A stretch of 64,000 nucleotides of DNA from WHSW01 sp963742205 (lineage in GTDB: Bacteria > Actinomycetota > Thermoleophilia > Solirubrobacterales > 70-9), in the NCBI GenBank assembly GCA_963742205.1, contig CAVUKZ010000009.1, forward strand, positions 434,001 through 498,000, given 5' to 3'. Both the position numbers and the translations under genes were made by a program. Numbering within the stretch: position 1 is the first letter of the stretch; each line of letters begins with the position of its first letter. The notes under the pieces are model-generated. The model was not told the origin of the DNA and searched no databases. It saw only the letters and a program-made list of their open reading frames with translations. Below, one piece after another: positions 25,530-35,041 of this stretch.

Positions 25530-26230
25530 CCGAACCCGCCGGAAGCGGACGCGGAGCGGAGCATTCCGGTGGCCCCAGATTCGTAGCCATCATCACGGAT
25601 GGCAACGGCAGGTGGGCGGCCGAGCGGGGCCTGCCGGCGATCGAGGGACATCAGGCGGGCGCCGACGCGGTCAAGGCTCGGCTGCGGGACGCGGCCGAGT
25701 TCGGGATCCAGGAGCTGACCGTGTTCTCGTTCTCCACCGAGAACTGGACCCGGCCCGCCGACGAGGTGGATGGGCTGATGGCGATGTTCGCCGAGCGGAT
25801 CGACCGCGAAACGCCGGAGCTCGACTCAGAGGGCGTGCGCATGCGCTTCATCGGCCGCCGCGAGTCGGTCGGCGAGGGCCTGCGTGAGCGGATGCGGTGG
25901 GCGGAGGAGAAGACCGCGGCCAACGAGCGGATCACGCTGTTCGTCGCCTTCAACTACGGCGGCCGGGCGGAGATCGTCGACGCGGCGCGAAGGTTTGAGG
26001 GCGGAGGCGAGGACGATTTCCGCGACCTGCTCTACGCGCCCGAGATGCACGACCCCGACCTCCTGATCCGGACGAGCGGCGAGCGCCGGATCTCGAACTT
26101 CCTGCTCTGGCAGTGCGCCTACTCGGAGCTCGTCTTCAGCGACGCGCTCTGGCCCGACTTCTCGCGCGAGGCGTTCGAGGCGGCCCTGGTCGAGTACGAG
26201 ACCCGCCGCCGGCGGTTCGGAGGGCGCTGA
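25526..26230 (+). CDS. uppS: Isoprenyl transferase (undecaprenyl diphosphate synthase family)
   Basis: 234 residues, cis-prenyltransferase. Builds the polyprenyl carrier for peptidoglycan and other wall polymers from FPP and IPP. Catalytic Asp25 in AIITDGNGRWAAERGLPAIE; then TVFSFSTENWTRP, LFVAFNYGGRAEIVDA, PDLLIRTSGERRISNFLLWQ and ELVFSDALWPDFS. Chain length cannot be read. TTG start at 25526 overlaps frr. Confidence 0.92.
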   Translation: MTEPAGSGRGAEHSGGPRFVAIITDGNGRWAAERGLPAIEGHQAGADAVKARLRDAAEFGIQELTVFSFSTENWTRPADEVDGLMAMFAERIDRETPELDSEGVRMRFIGRRESVGEGLRERMRWAEEKTAANERITLFVAFNYGGRAEIVDAARRFEGGGEDDFRDLLYAPEMHDPDLLIRTSGERRISNFLLWQCAYSELVFSDALWPDFSREAFEAALVEYETRRRRFGGR

Positions 26231-27141
26231 TGGAGGGCTCGCGCCCGTTCGACTCCGAGCTCGACTTCGACCAGCCGCGCCGCAACCGTCCATCCGACCC
26301 GCCGCCGCTGCGCGGGCGACGCAAGCGGCGGCGGCCGAAACGCGATCGCTCGGAGACTCTCGCCCGGATCGCCTGGGCGATCCCCTGGATCGCGGTCGTG
26401 GTCACGATCGCGATCGTCGGCGGCGAGCTGTTCGCGGCGGCGATGATCGGCTTCGGCTGCGTCGGCATCTACGAGTTCTTCCGCATGGTGCGCGACGCGC
26501 GCCCCTTCGAGATGGTCGCCTTCGCCGCCTGCGCGGCGCTGGTGGCGGCCGCGTTCTACGGCGACCAGTTCCAGATGATGATCGTGCTCACGGTGAGCGT
26601 GGCGGCGATCTTCCTCGCCTCCGTCATGCGCCCGGATCGAGAGGGGATCACGGTCTCGATCGCGCTGACGATCTTCGGCATCGTCTGGATCGCGGTCCCG
26701 TTTGCGCACGCGGTCCTCCTGCGCGAGCTGCCCGAACACGGCGCCGGGCTCCTCGTCGATGTGCTGGTCGCCACGTTCGTCGCCGATACGGCCGCCTACG
26801 CGGGCGGCCGGCTGTTCGGCAAACACCGCCTGGCGCCCGCGCTCTCGCCCAACAAGACCCTCGAGGGGCTCGCCTTCGGGCTCGTCGGCGGCACCCTCGG
26901 CTTCTGGTTCGCGGGGCTCTACCAGGACTGGCTGCCGGGAGTGGACGCGCTGGTGATGGGCGCCTGCGTGGCGGCGCTGGCGCCCGTCGGCGACCTGTTC
27001 GAGTCGATGATCAAGCGGGATCTCGGGATCAAGGACTCCGGGACGATCTTCGGCCCCCACGGCGGGTTGCTCGATCGCCTCGACGCCGTCCTGTTCACGA
27101 TCGTCGCCGGCTACTACCTGGCGGTCGCGTTCCTTTACTGA
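26230..27141 (+). CDS. cdsA: Phosphatidate cytidylyltransferase CdsA
   Basis: 303 residues. Makes CDP-diacylglycerol from phosphatidic acid and CTP, the precursor used by the PgsA-like enzyme at 47383. A basic N-terminus (about 50 residues) precedes multiple membrane spans. The signature is at the C-terminus: GDLFESMIKRDLGIKDSGTI followed by FGPHGGLLDRLDAVL, with the catalytic Lys-Asp and Asp pairs. ATG overlaps the uppS stop by one base. Confidence 0.92.
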   Translation: MEGSRPFDSELDFDQPRRNRPSDPPPLRGRRKRRRPKRDRSETLARIAWAIPWIAVVVTIAIVGGELFAAAMIGFGCVGIYEFFRMVRDARPFEMVAFAACAALVAAAFYGDQFQMMIVLTVSVAAIFLASVMRPDREGITVSIALTIFGIVWIAVPFAHAVLLRELPEHGAGLLVDVLVATFVADTAAYAGGRLFGKHRLAPALSPNKTLEGLAFGLVGGTLGFWFAGLYQDWLPGVDALVMGACVAALAPVGDLFESMIKRDLGIKDSGTIFGPHGGLLDRLDAVLFTIVAGYYLAVAFLY

Positions 27142-27142
27142 G

Positions 27143-27949
27143 TCACTTGCCCGCGATCGCCGCGCGGACGAAGTCGAGGTCCGCCGCCAGGCCGGCGGGC
27201 TCGCGCGGGGTCTCGACGATCACCGCCGCGCCGGCCTCAGCGCCCTCGCGGATCATCTTGCGCAGGGCCTCGATCTCCACCTGGCCCTCCCCGAGGCGCT
27301 CGTGGCGATCGGCGCCGGTGCCGGCCGGGTCGCGGGAGTCGTTGGCGTGCAGGAGGTCGATCTGGCCGGTGATCGCGAGCACCCGCTCGACGGCCGTGTC
27401 GAGGTCCTCGCCGGCGGCGTGCGCGTGGCAGGTGTCGAAGCAAAAGCCGAGGTCGATCCCGTGGTCGGCGTCGCCGATCAGGTCCCAGAGGCGCGCCAGG
27501 GCGTCAAAGCGCCGCGCGACGGCGTTGTCGCCGCCAGCGGTGTTCTCGAGCAGGACGTTGGCGTCGGTCTCGAGCATCTCGAGCGACCGCAGCCAGCGGC
27601 CGGGCCCCTCGGCGATGTCGTCCTCGGCGTGGCCCCCGTGCACGATGACCGCCTTGGCGCCGAGCTCGGAAGCGGCGTCGCAGGTCTGCTGCAGGATCTT
27701 GCGCGACCCGTAGCGGACGTTCGGCTTCGGGGAGCAGACGTTGATCAGGTACGGGGCGTGGACGTAGATGTCCACGTCGCTGGCCTGGATCTGCTCGGCC
27801 TCGGGGTGGGGAGGGGGCTTGCGCCACGAGCCGGGATCGGAGAGGAAGACCTGCATGCAGTCCGCGCCGAGCTCGGCCGCGGCCTCGAGCACGCCGACGC
27901 GGTCGACGTGCGCTCCCATTGGGACCTGGTTGGGCACGGCCGGGAGCAT
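27143..27949 (-). CDS. nfo: Endonuclease IV-like AP endonuclease (Nfo)
   Basis: 268-residue TIM barrel that cuts DNA 5' to abasic sites with a trinuclear zinc centre. Ligand motifs are all visible: MGAHVDRV, YVHAPYLINVCSP, VIVHGGHAED, VLLENTAGG, GFCFDTCHAHAAGEDL, LLHANDSRDPAG...RHERLGEG and VIVETPRE. Transcribed against its neighbours, one base after cdsA ends. The first ATG (27949) is used; a GTG four codons in is equally plausible. Confidence 0.9.
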   Translation of the reverse strand: MLPAVPNQVPMGAHVDRVGVLEAAAELGADCMQVFLSDPGSWRKPPPHPEAEQIQASDVDIYVHAPYLINVCSPKPNVRYGSRKILQQTCDAASELGAKAVIVHGGHAEDDIAEGPGRWLRSLEMLETDANVLLENTAGGDNAVARRFDALARLWDLIGDADHGIDLGFCFDTCHAHAAGEDLDTAVERVLAITGQIDLLHANDSRDPAGTGADRHERLGEGQVEIEALRKMIREGAEAGAAVIVETPREPAGLAADLDFVRAAIAGK

Positions 27950-28004
27950 AGGGCGGGCGTCCCCGATCGCCCGGGATCGTTCATCTGCGCCTAAATCGCA
28001 CCGC

Positions 28005-28010
28005 TACGCT
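28005..28010 (+). promoter_or_regulatory. -10 box TACGCT of dxr
   Basis: TACGCT ends seven bases before the GTG start of dxr, in the 68-base gap between divergent nfo and dxr. Confidence 0.4.
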
Positions 28011-28017
28011 GACTCCG

Positions 28018-29172
28018 GTGAGCACTAAGCGTGTCTTGATCCTCGGCTCGACCGGGTCGATCGGCGAGCAGGCGCTCGACGTTGTCGCGGGCTCGGACGA
28101 GCTCGAGGTCGTCGGGCTGTCCGCGGCCACGAACTGGGAACGACTCGTTGCCCAGGCGCGCGAGCACGGCGTCCCCGCGGCGGCGCTCTCCGAGCCGCAG
28201 GCCGCCGAGCGTGCCGCGGCGGAGCTCGACGGGACCCGGGTGCTCGCCGGGCCCGAGGGCGTGCGCGAGCTGGTGCTCGCCGCCGAGCCGGACCTCGTGC
28301 TCAATGCGATCGTCGGCATCGCCGGGCTCGGGCCGACGATCGTCGTCCTGACCGAGGGCATCGACCTGGCGCTGGCGAACAAGGAGAGCCTCGTCGTCGG
28401 CGGCGAGCTGGTCACGGCGCTGGCGGAGGCGACGGAGACCATGATCCTGCCGGTCGACTCCGAGCACTCGGCCCTGTTCCAGCTCTTGCGCTCCGAGGGT
28501 CCCGGCGCGGTCGACCGGCTGGTGCTCACCGCCTCCGGCGGGCCCTTCCGGGGGCGCACCGAGCTCGAGGGCGTGACCACGGCGGAGGCGCTCGCCCACC
28601 CGACCTGGGACATGGGCGGGCGGATCACGATCGACTCGGCGACCCTGATGAACAAGGGGCTCGAGGTGATCGAGGCCCACCATCTCTTCGGCGTCGGCTA
28701 CGAGCGCATCGAGGTCGTCGTGCACCCGCAGTCGATCGTCCACTCGCTCATCGAGCTCAACGACGGCGCCCAGCTCGCTCACCTGGGGCTGCCCGACATG
28801 CGCGTGCCGATCTCCTACGCGCTGCACTTCCCCGAGCGCGCCGACGTCACCGTGCCCCGGCTCGACCTCGCCGAGGCGGGGCGCCTCGAGTTCGAGCGCC
28901 CGGACCTCGAGCTCTTCGCCTGCCTGCGGCTCGCGCGCGACGCCGGGGTCGCCGGCGGGACCGCCCCGTGCGCGTTGAACGCGGCCGACGAGGTTGCGGT
29001 CGAGGCCTTTCTCTCCGAGCGCTTGCCGTTCACCGGAATCGCCGACGTGATCGGCGAGGTCCTCGAGCGCACGGGCAGCGAGCCGCTGGCCCACTTCGAG
29101 CAGCTGTTCGAGTGCGACCGGCGGGCCCGTGAGCTCGCCCGCGAGCTGATCGCCGGCAGGGTGACCGCGTGA
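28018..29172 (+). CDS. dxr: 1-deoxy-D-xylulose-5-phosphate reductoisomerase Dxr
   Basis: 384 residues; converts DXP to MEP with NADPH, the committed step of the MEP isoprenoid pathway and target of fosmidomycin. Motifs: LILGSTGSIGEQALDVV (NADPH), LALANKESLVVGGELV, PVDSEHSALFQLL, LTASGGPFRG, TLMNKGLEVIEAHHLFGVGY and VHPQSIVHSLIE. Catalytic His and metal-binding Glu are in these segments. GTG start at 28018; its stop overlaps the next GTG start. Confidence 0.95.
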   Translation: MSTKRVLILGSTGSIGEQALDVVAGSDELEVVGLSAATNWERLVAQAREHGVPAAALSEPQAAERAAAELDGTRVLAGPEGVRELVLAAEPDLVLNAIVGIAGLGPTIVVLTEGIDLALANKESLVVGGELVTALAEATETMILPVDSEHSALFQLLRSEGPGAVDRLVLTASGGPFRGRTELEGVTTAEALAHPTWDMGGRITIDSATLMNKGLEVIEAHHLFGVGYERIEVVVHPQSIVHSLIELNDGAQLAHLGLPDMRVPISYALHFPERADVTVPRLDLAEAGRLEFERPDLELFACLRLARDAGVAGGTAPCALNAADEVAVEAFLSERLPFTGIADVIGEVLERTGSEPLAHFEQLFECDRRARELARELIAGRVTA

Positions 29173-30275
29173 GCTGGATCCTCGCCTTCCTCGGCTTCGC
29201 CGTCCTGATCATCCTCCACGAGGCCGGTCACTTCACCGCCGCGAAGGCGGTGGGGATGCGGGTCGAGCGCTTCTTCCTCTTCTTCCCCCCGAAGCTCTGG
29301 AGCATCAAGCGCGGCGAGACCGAGTACGGGGTCGGCGCGATCCCGCTCGGCGGCTACGTGCGGATCACGGGCATGAACCCGGAGGAGGAGCTCGATCCCG
29401 AGGTCGCCCCGCGCGCCTACTGCAACCAGCCCGTGTGGAAGCGGATCGTGGTGATCGCCGCGGGCCCGTTCGTGAACCTCGTGATCGCCTTCGTGATCCT
29501 GTTCGCGCTGGGGTTCACGCTCGAGAAGGCGACCAGCGTGTCCGTCGACCAGATCGAGGCGGGGACCCCGGCGGCGGCGCATCTCCAAAACGACGACCAG
29601 GTGGTCTCCATCAACGGCGTGACCAGCGGCGCCGGGGATCCGAACGCGCAGGCGGAGCGGCTCACCGGCGCGCTCGGCGGCCTGCACTGCGTCGGCGACT
29701 CGCAGGTCAACGGCTGCCGCGCGACCGAGGCGGTGCCGATCGTCGTCGAGCGCGACGGCAAGCGGGTGACCCTCAACGTGCGCCCGTTCTACGACGCCGA
29801 CAAGGACCGCTTCCGCTTCGGCTTCTCGTTCGTGGGCAGCGGCCTGGTGCCCGCCGAGCGCAGCGTCTCGAGCTCGACCAGCTTCGCCCTCGACCGCATG
29901 TGGCAGGTGACCTCGGCGACCGTCGGGATCGTCGGCCGGCTGTTCGACGCCGAGCAGCGCAAGCAGATCTCCGGTGTCGTCGGCAGCTACGAGGTCACGC
30001 GGGAGTCGATTGAGTTCGACACCCGCCAGGCGCTCCTCGTGCTCGCGCTGATCAGCCTCTCGCTCGCGGTGATCAACATGTTCCCGTTCCTCCCGCTCGA
30101 CGGCGGGCACATCTTCTGGGCCCTGGTGGAGAAGGTCCGGGGGCGCCGCGTCTCCCTGCGCACGATGGAACGCGCCTCGGTGGTCGGCTTCGCGCTCGTG
30201 CTGGTGTTGTTCGCGATCGGGCTCACAAACGACATCGGGCGCCTGGCGGGCGACGGGTTCAACGTCACGCGATAG
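29169..30275 (+). CDS. Site-2 intramembrane metalloprotease RseP/RIP family
   Basis: 368 residues. Zinc motif HEAGH at residues 17-21 in the first membrane span, a PDZ domain in the middle (about 125-215, VDQIEAGTPAAAHLQNDDQV), and the second active-site motif MFPFLPLDGGHIFWALVE with the ligand Asp. Cuts transmembrane anti-sigma factors or signal-peptide remnants inside the membrane. The dxr-rseP-ispG grouping is typical of Actinobacteria, but here ispG lies about 7 kb further on and other genes have been inserted. Confidence 0.9.
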   Translation: MSWILAFLGFAVLIILHEAGHFTAAKAVGMRVERFFLFFPPKLWSIKRGETEYGVGAIPLGGYVRITGMNPEEELDPEVAPRAYCNQPVWKRIVVIAAGPFVNLVIAFVILFALGFTLEKATSVSVDQIEAGTPAAAHLQNDDQVVSINGVTSGAGDPNAQAERLTGALGGLHCVGDSQVNGCRATEAVPIVVERDGKRVTLNVRPFYDADKDRFRFGFSFVGSGLVPAERSVSSSTSFALDRMWQVTSATVGIVGRLFDAEQRKQISGVVGSYEVTRESIEFDTRQALLVLALISLSLAVINMFPFLPLDGGHIFWALVEKVRGRRVSLRTMERASVVGFALVLVLFAIGLTNDIGRLAGDGFNVTR

Positions 30276-30278
30276 GTT
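30273..30278 (+). promoter_or_regulatory. -10 box TAGGTT before the acyl-CoA ligase
   Basis: TAGGTT overlaps the end of the protease gene; the resulting short leader carries AGGAGG (30301-30306), one of the strongest ribosome sites in the window. Confidence 0.35.
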
Positions 30279-30314
30279 CTCCTCAGCATCCCCGGCAGCG
30301 AGGAGGAGAGCGTG

Positions 30315-32135
30315 ATGGAGGCGATGGCGGCGGAGCGTTACGCGAGTGGCGGCCCGACACGGGATCTGCATTCGCAGAACCTCGCGTTTGCGTTCGAGTC
30401 CACCGTCGATCGGCTCGGCGACGATCCGGCGATCATCACCGGTGAGGGCGACGACGAGGTCCGGATCACCTGGAGCGAGCTCCGCGACCAGGTGAAGCGG
30501 ATCGCCGGCGGGCTGGCGAAGCTCGGCGTCGGCAAGGGCGACACGGTCGCGATGATGCTCAACAACCGGGCCGAGTTCATCGCGCTGGACATGGCCGCGG
30601 TGTCGCTGGGCGCGGTCCCGTTCTCGATCTACCAGACCTCCTCTCCCGAGCAGATCCAATACGTGGTCGCCGACGCGGGCGCGAAGGTGGCGATCATCGA
30701 GAGCGCGTTCGCCGAGGTCTTCGGCAAGGCGCGCGAGCAGCTTCCCGGGATCGAGACCCTGGTCGTGATCGACGGCGACGGAGGCGACCACACGCTGGCC
30801 GAGCTCGAGCAGCTCGACCCGGAGTTCGACACCACGGAGACCGTCGCGGCGGTTGGGCCGGACGATCTGCTGACCCTGATCTACACCTCGGGGACGACCG
30901 GCCCGCCGAAGGGCGTCCAGCTCAGCCACCGCAACCTGATGGCGTTGACCGCCAGCGTCGACGACATCGTCGACTTTCCCGAGCGCGGCGCGAAGGTGAT
31001 CTCGTGGCTGCCCGCGGCGCACATCGCCGAACGCGGGGCGCACTACTACCTGCCGGTGATCCGCGGGTGCACCGTCTACATCTGCCCGAATCCGCGGGAG
31101 ATCGTCGCGTTCCTGCCGAAGGTCCGGCCGACCTGGTTCTTCGCCGTGCCGCGGATCTGGGAGAAGCTCAAGGCCGGGCTCGAGGCGAGCCTGGCGGCAC
31201 TGCCGAGCGAGCAGGCCGATGCGGCGACGGCGGGGCTCGAAGCCGCGCTCACCGCGCTGCGCATGGAGCAGGCCGGGGAGGAGGTCCCGGAGGAGCTCGC
31301 CGCGGCGGTCGCGAAGGCCGACGAGTCGATGTTCTCGGTGCTCCGCCACCAGCTCGGGCTCGACGAGGTGGTCGCCGTCAACGTCGGCGCCGCGCCGACG
31401 CCGCTCGAGGTGCTCGAGTTCTTCCATGCGATCGGGATCCCGATCGGCGAGCTCTGGGGGATGTCCGAGACCTGCGGCACGGCGACGATCAACCCCCCGG
31501 CGCGGATCAAGCTCGGCACGGTCGGGCCGCCGGTGCCGGGAGTCGAGCTCAGGCTCGCCGAGGACGGCGAGGTGCTGGTCAAGGGCCCGGTGACGATGGC
31601 CGGCTACCGCAACATGCCGGAGAAGACCGCGGAGACGATCGACTCCGAGGGCTGGCTCGCCACCGGCGACATCGGCGAGCTCGACGAGGACGGCTACCTG
31701 AAGATCGTCGACCGCAAGAAGGAGCTGATCATCAACGCCGCGGGCAAGAACATGTCCCCGGCGAACATCGAGTCGCATCTGAAGGCGGCGAGCCCGCTGA
31801 TCGGGCAGGCGATCGCGATCGGTGACCGGCGCCCCTACAACGTCGCGTTGATCACCCTCGATCCGGACTTCGTGCCCGTGTGGGCAAAGCAGAACGGACA
31901 CGAGGACAAGCCGATGGCCGAGCTCGCGGGCGAGGACGAGCTCATCGCCGCGATCCAAGCCGGGGTGGACGCCGCGAACGAGAAGATGGCCCGGGTCGAG
32001 CAGATCAAGAAGTTCACGGTGCTGGACACCGACTGGGCGCCGGGCGGCGACGAGCTGACGCCCACGATGAAGCTCAAGCGCAAGCCGATCGCCGAGAAGT
32101 ACGGGGACGAGATCGAGGCGCTCTACGCGGGCTGA
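30315..32135 (+). CDS. Long-chain fatty acid--CoA ligase (FadD15-like, AMP-forming)
   Basis: 606 residues. Activates fatty acids through an acyl-adenylate. Motifs: P-loop LIYTSGTTGPPKGVQLSHRN, gate region ISWLPAAHIAERGAHYY, WGMSETCGTATINPP, LATGDIGELDEDGYLKIVDR and KELIINAAGKNMSPANIES. The insertion with FAVPRIWEKLKAGLEAS is typical of the long-chain subfamily. ATG 30315 sits eight bases after AGGAGG; a GTG three bases earlier is possible. The WS/DGAT enzyme at 60984 could use its products. Confidence 0.9.
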   Translation: MEAMAAERYASGGPTRDLHSQNLAFAFESTVDRLGDDPAIITGEGDDEVRITWSELRDQVKRIAGGLAKLGVGKGDTVAMMLNNRAEFIALDMAAVSLGAVPFSIYQTSSPEQIQYVVADAGAKVAIIESAFAEVFGKAREQLPGIETLVVIDGDGGDHTLAELEQLDPEFDTTETVAAVGPDDLLTLIYTSGTTGPPKGVQLSHRNLMALTASVDDIVDFPERGAKVISWLPAAHIAERGAHYYLPVIRGCTVYICPNPREIVAFLPKVRPTWFFAVPRIWEKLKAGLEASLAALPSEQADAATAGLEAALTALRMEQAGEEVPEELAAAVAKADESMFSVLRHQLGLDEVVAVNVGAAPTPLEVLEFFHAIGIPIGELWGMSETCGTATINPPARIKLGTVGPPVPGVELRLAEDGEVLVKGPVTMAGYRNMPEKTAETIDSEGWLATGDIGELDEDGYLKIVDRKKELIINAAGKNMSPANIESHLKAASPLIGQAIAIGDRRPYNVALITLDPDFVPVWAKQNGHEDKPMAELAGEDELIAAIQAGVDAANEKMARVEQIKKFTVLDTDWAPGGDELTPTMKLKRKPIAEKYGDEIEALYAG

Positions 32136-32139
32136 GCGG

Positions 32140-33081
32140 GTGCTGCGCGCGCCGCGCCGGCGGTTCTCGGCCACGTTCGCGGCGCTCCTCGGCGTCGCGC
32201 TCGCGCTGCCGTCCGTCGCGGCCGCGCTGGACGACTGCCAGCGCGTCCCGGGCCAGCGCGTGCTGGTCAGCGGGCGCGGGCAGCTCGAGTCGGTGATCGT
32301 CGACGATCGCGGGCACCTTTTCTTCACCGACGCCGATGCCGGCGAGCTGCTGCGGATGGACAAGCGTGGCTCCGAGCCCCGGGTGCTCGTGTCCGGGATC
32401 CCGGCGCCGGGCGGGTTGGAGTTCCTGCCGGACGGCTCGCTGCTGGTCGGCTACGGCGACGCGGCGGCGACCGCGCGGAGCGATCCGCCGCAGGCCGGGC
32501 TGCTTCGCGTCGACCCGAAGACCGGCGAGCAGCGGCCGTACGCGAGCGGCCTGTCGATGTCCAACGGCGTCGCGCGCGGGCCCGACGGCGCGGTCTACGC
32601 GTCGAATGACTTCGGCCCCGGCGTCGACCGGGTCCTCGACGGCCAGGTGACGCTCAACTGGGCCGCCGTGGAGTCGTCGAACGGACTCGTGGTGGACAGC
32701 ACCGGGACGTGGCTGTACGTCGCGCAGACCTTCGTCCCGTCGGCGATCTCCCGCGTCGAGCTCGCCGATCCCGCCCACGTCGAGACCTGGTACACGGCGC
32801 CCGCCGCCGACTCCTCGGCGATCCTCGACGGGCTCACGCGCGACGCCCACGACCGCCTCTACGTCGCCGCCAACCTCGCCGGTGAGGTCTGGCGCGTCAA
32901 GGAGGGCGGCCCCGGCTGCGTCCTCGCCCACCTGCCGCCGCTCGGCCCGAGCTCGCTCGCCTTCGGCACCGCGCCGGCCGGCCCGGGAGGCCGCCCGCAG
33001 GGCTTCGGCCGCCGCAACCTCTACGTCGTCACCTTCCGCGGCGACCTCGTGCAGCTGAAGGACGTGCGCGGCAAGCGGTAG
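32140..33081 (+). CDS. Secreted SMP-30/gluconolactonase-like propeller
   Basis: 313 residues with a signal peptide (FSATFAALLGVALALPSVAAA). Six-bladed propeller motifs: VDDRGHLFFTDADAGELLRM, GIPAPGGLEFLPDGSLLVGY, SGLSMSNGVARGPDGAVYAS and SSNGLVVDSTGTWLYVAQ. The SNG(V/L) segments and metal-site Asp/Asn residues match the SGL family, which includes lactonases and strictosidine-synthase-like proteins. Substrate unknown. GTG start only four bases after the ligase gene, so co-transcribed. Confidence 0.75.
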   Translation: MLRAPRRRFSATFAALLGVALALPSVAAALDDCQRVPGQRVLVSGRGQLESVIVDDRGHLFFTDADAGELLRMDKRGSEPRVLVSGIPAPGGLEFLPDGSLLVGYGDAAATARSDPPQAGLLRVDPKTGEQRPYASGLSMSNGVARGPDGAVYASNDFGPGVDRVLDGQVTLNWAAVESSNGLVVDSTGTWLYVAQTFVPSAISRVELADPAHVETWYTAPAADSSAILDGLTRDAHDRLYVAANLAGEVWRVKEGGPGCVLAHLPPLGPSSLAFGTAPAGPGGRPQGFGRRNLYVVTFRGDLVQLKDVRGKR

Positions 33082-33148
33082 GCCGCGCGCCACACAACCG
33101 TCACAGCCCGGCACACACCCGCGCGCCCCACGGCGCGAGGGTGGGCCC

Positions 33149-34103
33149 ATGCCCCGCGACTGGCGGATTTCGCCTCATAGTGAAACGGTTTCCACCAGTC
33201 GGGGATGGAGTGCGGTCGCTGGGCTTGCCGCGCGCCAGCATGGGGTGGTTGGGTTGGAGCAACTGCGGCGGTCGGGGATCGCGGCCGCAACTGTGCGCAC
33301 GTGGGTCGCCCGCGATCGGCTTGTGCCCATGTACACCGGCGTCTACGCCGTCGGGCATGCGGTGCTGCGGCCCGAAGGACACCGGCTCGCGGCGGTGCTC
33401 GCTTGCGGAGACGGGGCGGTGCTCTCACACGGATCGGCTGCTGCTCACTGGGGGATCAGGCAAAGCGCGGCAGCCGTCATCGATGTGACCGCGCCCATCC
33501 GGACCGGTCGCGGGCGGGCCGGGCTGCGAATTCATTGCGGCGCGCGGCTGCGGCCGGACGAGATGACCGTCGAAGACGTCGTGCCCTGCACGACCGTTGC
33601 GTCGCACGCTGCTCGATCTGGCGGGCGTCCTCCGCGGGCGCGGACTCGACGCTGCCATCGAGACGAGCGAGCGCCTCGGGCTGCTGGACCTGAACGCCGT
33701 CGGGATCCTGCTCGGCCGACATCGACGTCGACGCGGCGCCGGGCGGCTGCGCCGGGCGATCTCCTGTCTTCGACCCAGAGCTCGTTCGCGCCCGCAGCGA
33801 GACCGAGGCGCGCTTCTACTGCCTGTGCGTCGACGCCGGCCTTCCGAGACCGCTCGTCAACCGGCCCGTGCGGCCAGGGCGAGCGGTCCTATGAGGCCGA
33901 CCTCCACTGGCCCGCCGCCCGGGTAATTCTCGAAGTCGATAGCCCGTACCACGACACGACGGCCGCCAGGATCCGCGACCGCGCCCGCGACGTTGACGCT
34001 CCGGTCTCAGGGGTGGACCACCCTTCGCGGCCGCGACGAGACTCCGACGGCGCCGCTGATTGCGGAGCTCCGCCGGCTCGTCGTCGCGCCTAGATCCGCT
34101 TGA
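33149..34103 (+). pseudogene. AbiEi-type N-domain plus DUF559-like nuclease domain, four frameshifts
   Basis: Pieced across frames: an N-terminal winged-helix part (AARQHGVVGLEQLRRSGIAA, WVARDRLVPMYTGVYAVGHA, LACGDGAVLSHGSAAAHWGI), then TVARTLLDLAGVLRGRGLDA, then DPELVRARSETEARFYCLCV and DAGLPRPLVNRPV, then SYEADLHWPAARVILEVDSP and finally a C-terminal helix. This is the widespread actinobacterial protein with an AbiEi antitoxin-like domain and a restriction-fold DUF559 domain (E...EAD...EVD). All four breaks are +1. No cognate AbiEii toxin is adjacent. It may be decayed or just poorly sequenced. Confidence 0.65.
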
Positions 34104-34992
34104 ACTTCACCTTGGCCGCGGTGGGGTCCGGGTTGCCGGCGGGGTCGATCGAGATGACCTGGAACTTGTGCTTGCCCGGGTCGACCTTGGCCTTGAAGGG
34201 CGAGTGGCAGGACTTGAACTTGCCCTTGTCGAGCTTGCACTTGAACTTCGAGCCGGGCTCGGTGGACTTGAAGGTGATCTTCACCTTGCTCTTCGTGATC
34301 TTGTCCTTCGGGGCCTTCTTGATCTTCGTGTTGGGTGGCTTGTTGTCGCCGGGGCCACCGCCGCCGCCGCCGGGACCCTGCCCGCATGCTGTCCCGGCGG
34401 GCGGCGAGGCGTTGTTCATGGGGGATGGCGGGGCGAGCGAGAAGTCTGTGGCGCTGTTGTCGGTGTCGTCGCTGACCTCGAGCGCGGTGGAGCAGCCGGC
34501 GGCGATCGAACGGGTGAGCGAGGACCCGGCGGTGATCGCGGGCGCCGGGGTGCCGACCGGCGACGGCAGCGTGGACGCGTTCGTGATCGGGCCCCAGGCC
34601 ACGCAGTCGACGATGTCCCAGCAGGCGGCGCCGGCGGCCGGGCTCAGATGATCTCCCGGGGCCAGCGTGCAGTCCGCGGCGACGCCGAAGGCGGCCACGG
34701 CCGCCGGGGTGGCGATCAGCGCCGAGACCTGGCTCTGGCCGTTGGGGAGCGTCGCCGTGAACGCGCAGCTCCCGGTCTCGGCGGCGTCGGACCCGTAGAC
34801 GGTGAGCTTGTGCCCGCTGAAGAAGTTCTCGCCGGCCGCCGGCATCCCGACCTCGACGTACTCGGCGCCGGCGTCGGCGGTTCCCGGCATCACCTCGGTG
34901 ACCTTGTCGAGATGGAAGCTCGCTAGGGCTGAGGGCGCCAGCAGTCCGAGGCCGAGCACTGCCAGCGCCGTTGAGATAACCCTCCGTCTCAC
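34090..34992 (-). CDS. Secreted protein with lamin-tail-like and lysine-rich domains
   Basis: 300 residues; GTG start at 34992. Signal peptide 1-24 (TALAVLGLGLLAPSALA). Residues about 25-205 look like an extracellular beta-sandwich of the lamin-tail type (FHLDKVTEVMPGTADAGAEY, WDIVDCVAWG) with four Cys likely in disulfides. A Gly-rich linker (GPGGGGGGPGDN) leads to a 75-residue Lys-rich domain (PPNTKIKKAPKDKI, FKSTEPGSKFKCKLD), a module common on secreted proteins of this bacterial group that resembles an Ig-like fold. No enzymatic motif; probably a surface or matrix protein. Confidence 0.75.
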   Translation of the reverse strand: MRRRVISTALAVLGLGLLAPSALASFHLDKVTEVMPGTADAGAEYVEVGMPAAGENFFSGHKLTVYGSDAAETGSCAFTATLPNGQSQVSALIATPAAVAAFGVAADCTLAPGDHLSPAAGAACWDIVDCVAWGPITNASTLPSPVGTPAPAITAGSSLTRSIAAGCSTALEVSDDTDNSATDFSLAPPSPMNNASPPAGTACGQGPGGGGGGPGDNKPPNTKIKKAPKDKITKSKVKITFKSTEPGSKFKCKLDKGKFKSCHSPFKAKVDPGKHKFQVISIDPAGNPDPTAAKVKFKRI

Positions 34993-35041
34993 TGCCTGCT
35001 CATACGGGCGAGACGCGCGATGGGATTGCGCGGCGAGCAGA

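Noticed and set aside
28815..32363. A 1182-codon open frame on the minus strand
   Set aside because: It lies antisense to dxr, rseP and the acyl-CoA ligase, which all have full family motifs. Long open antisense frames are expected at this GC content; the protein is low complexity in Arg, His and Asp.
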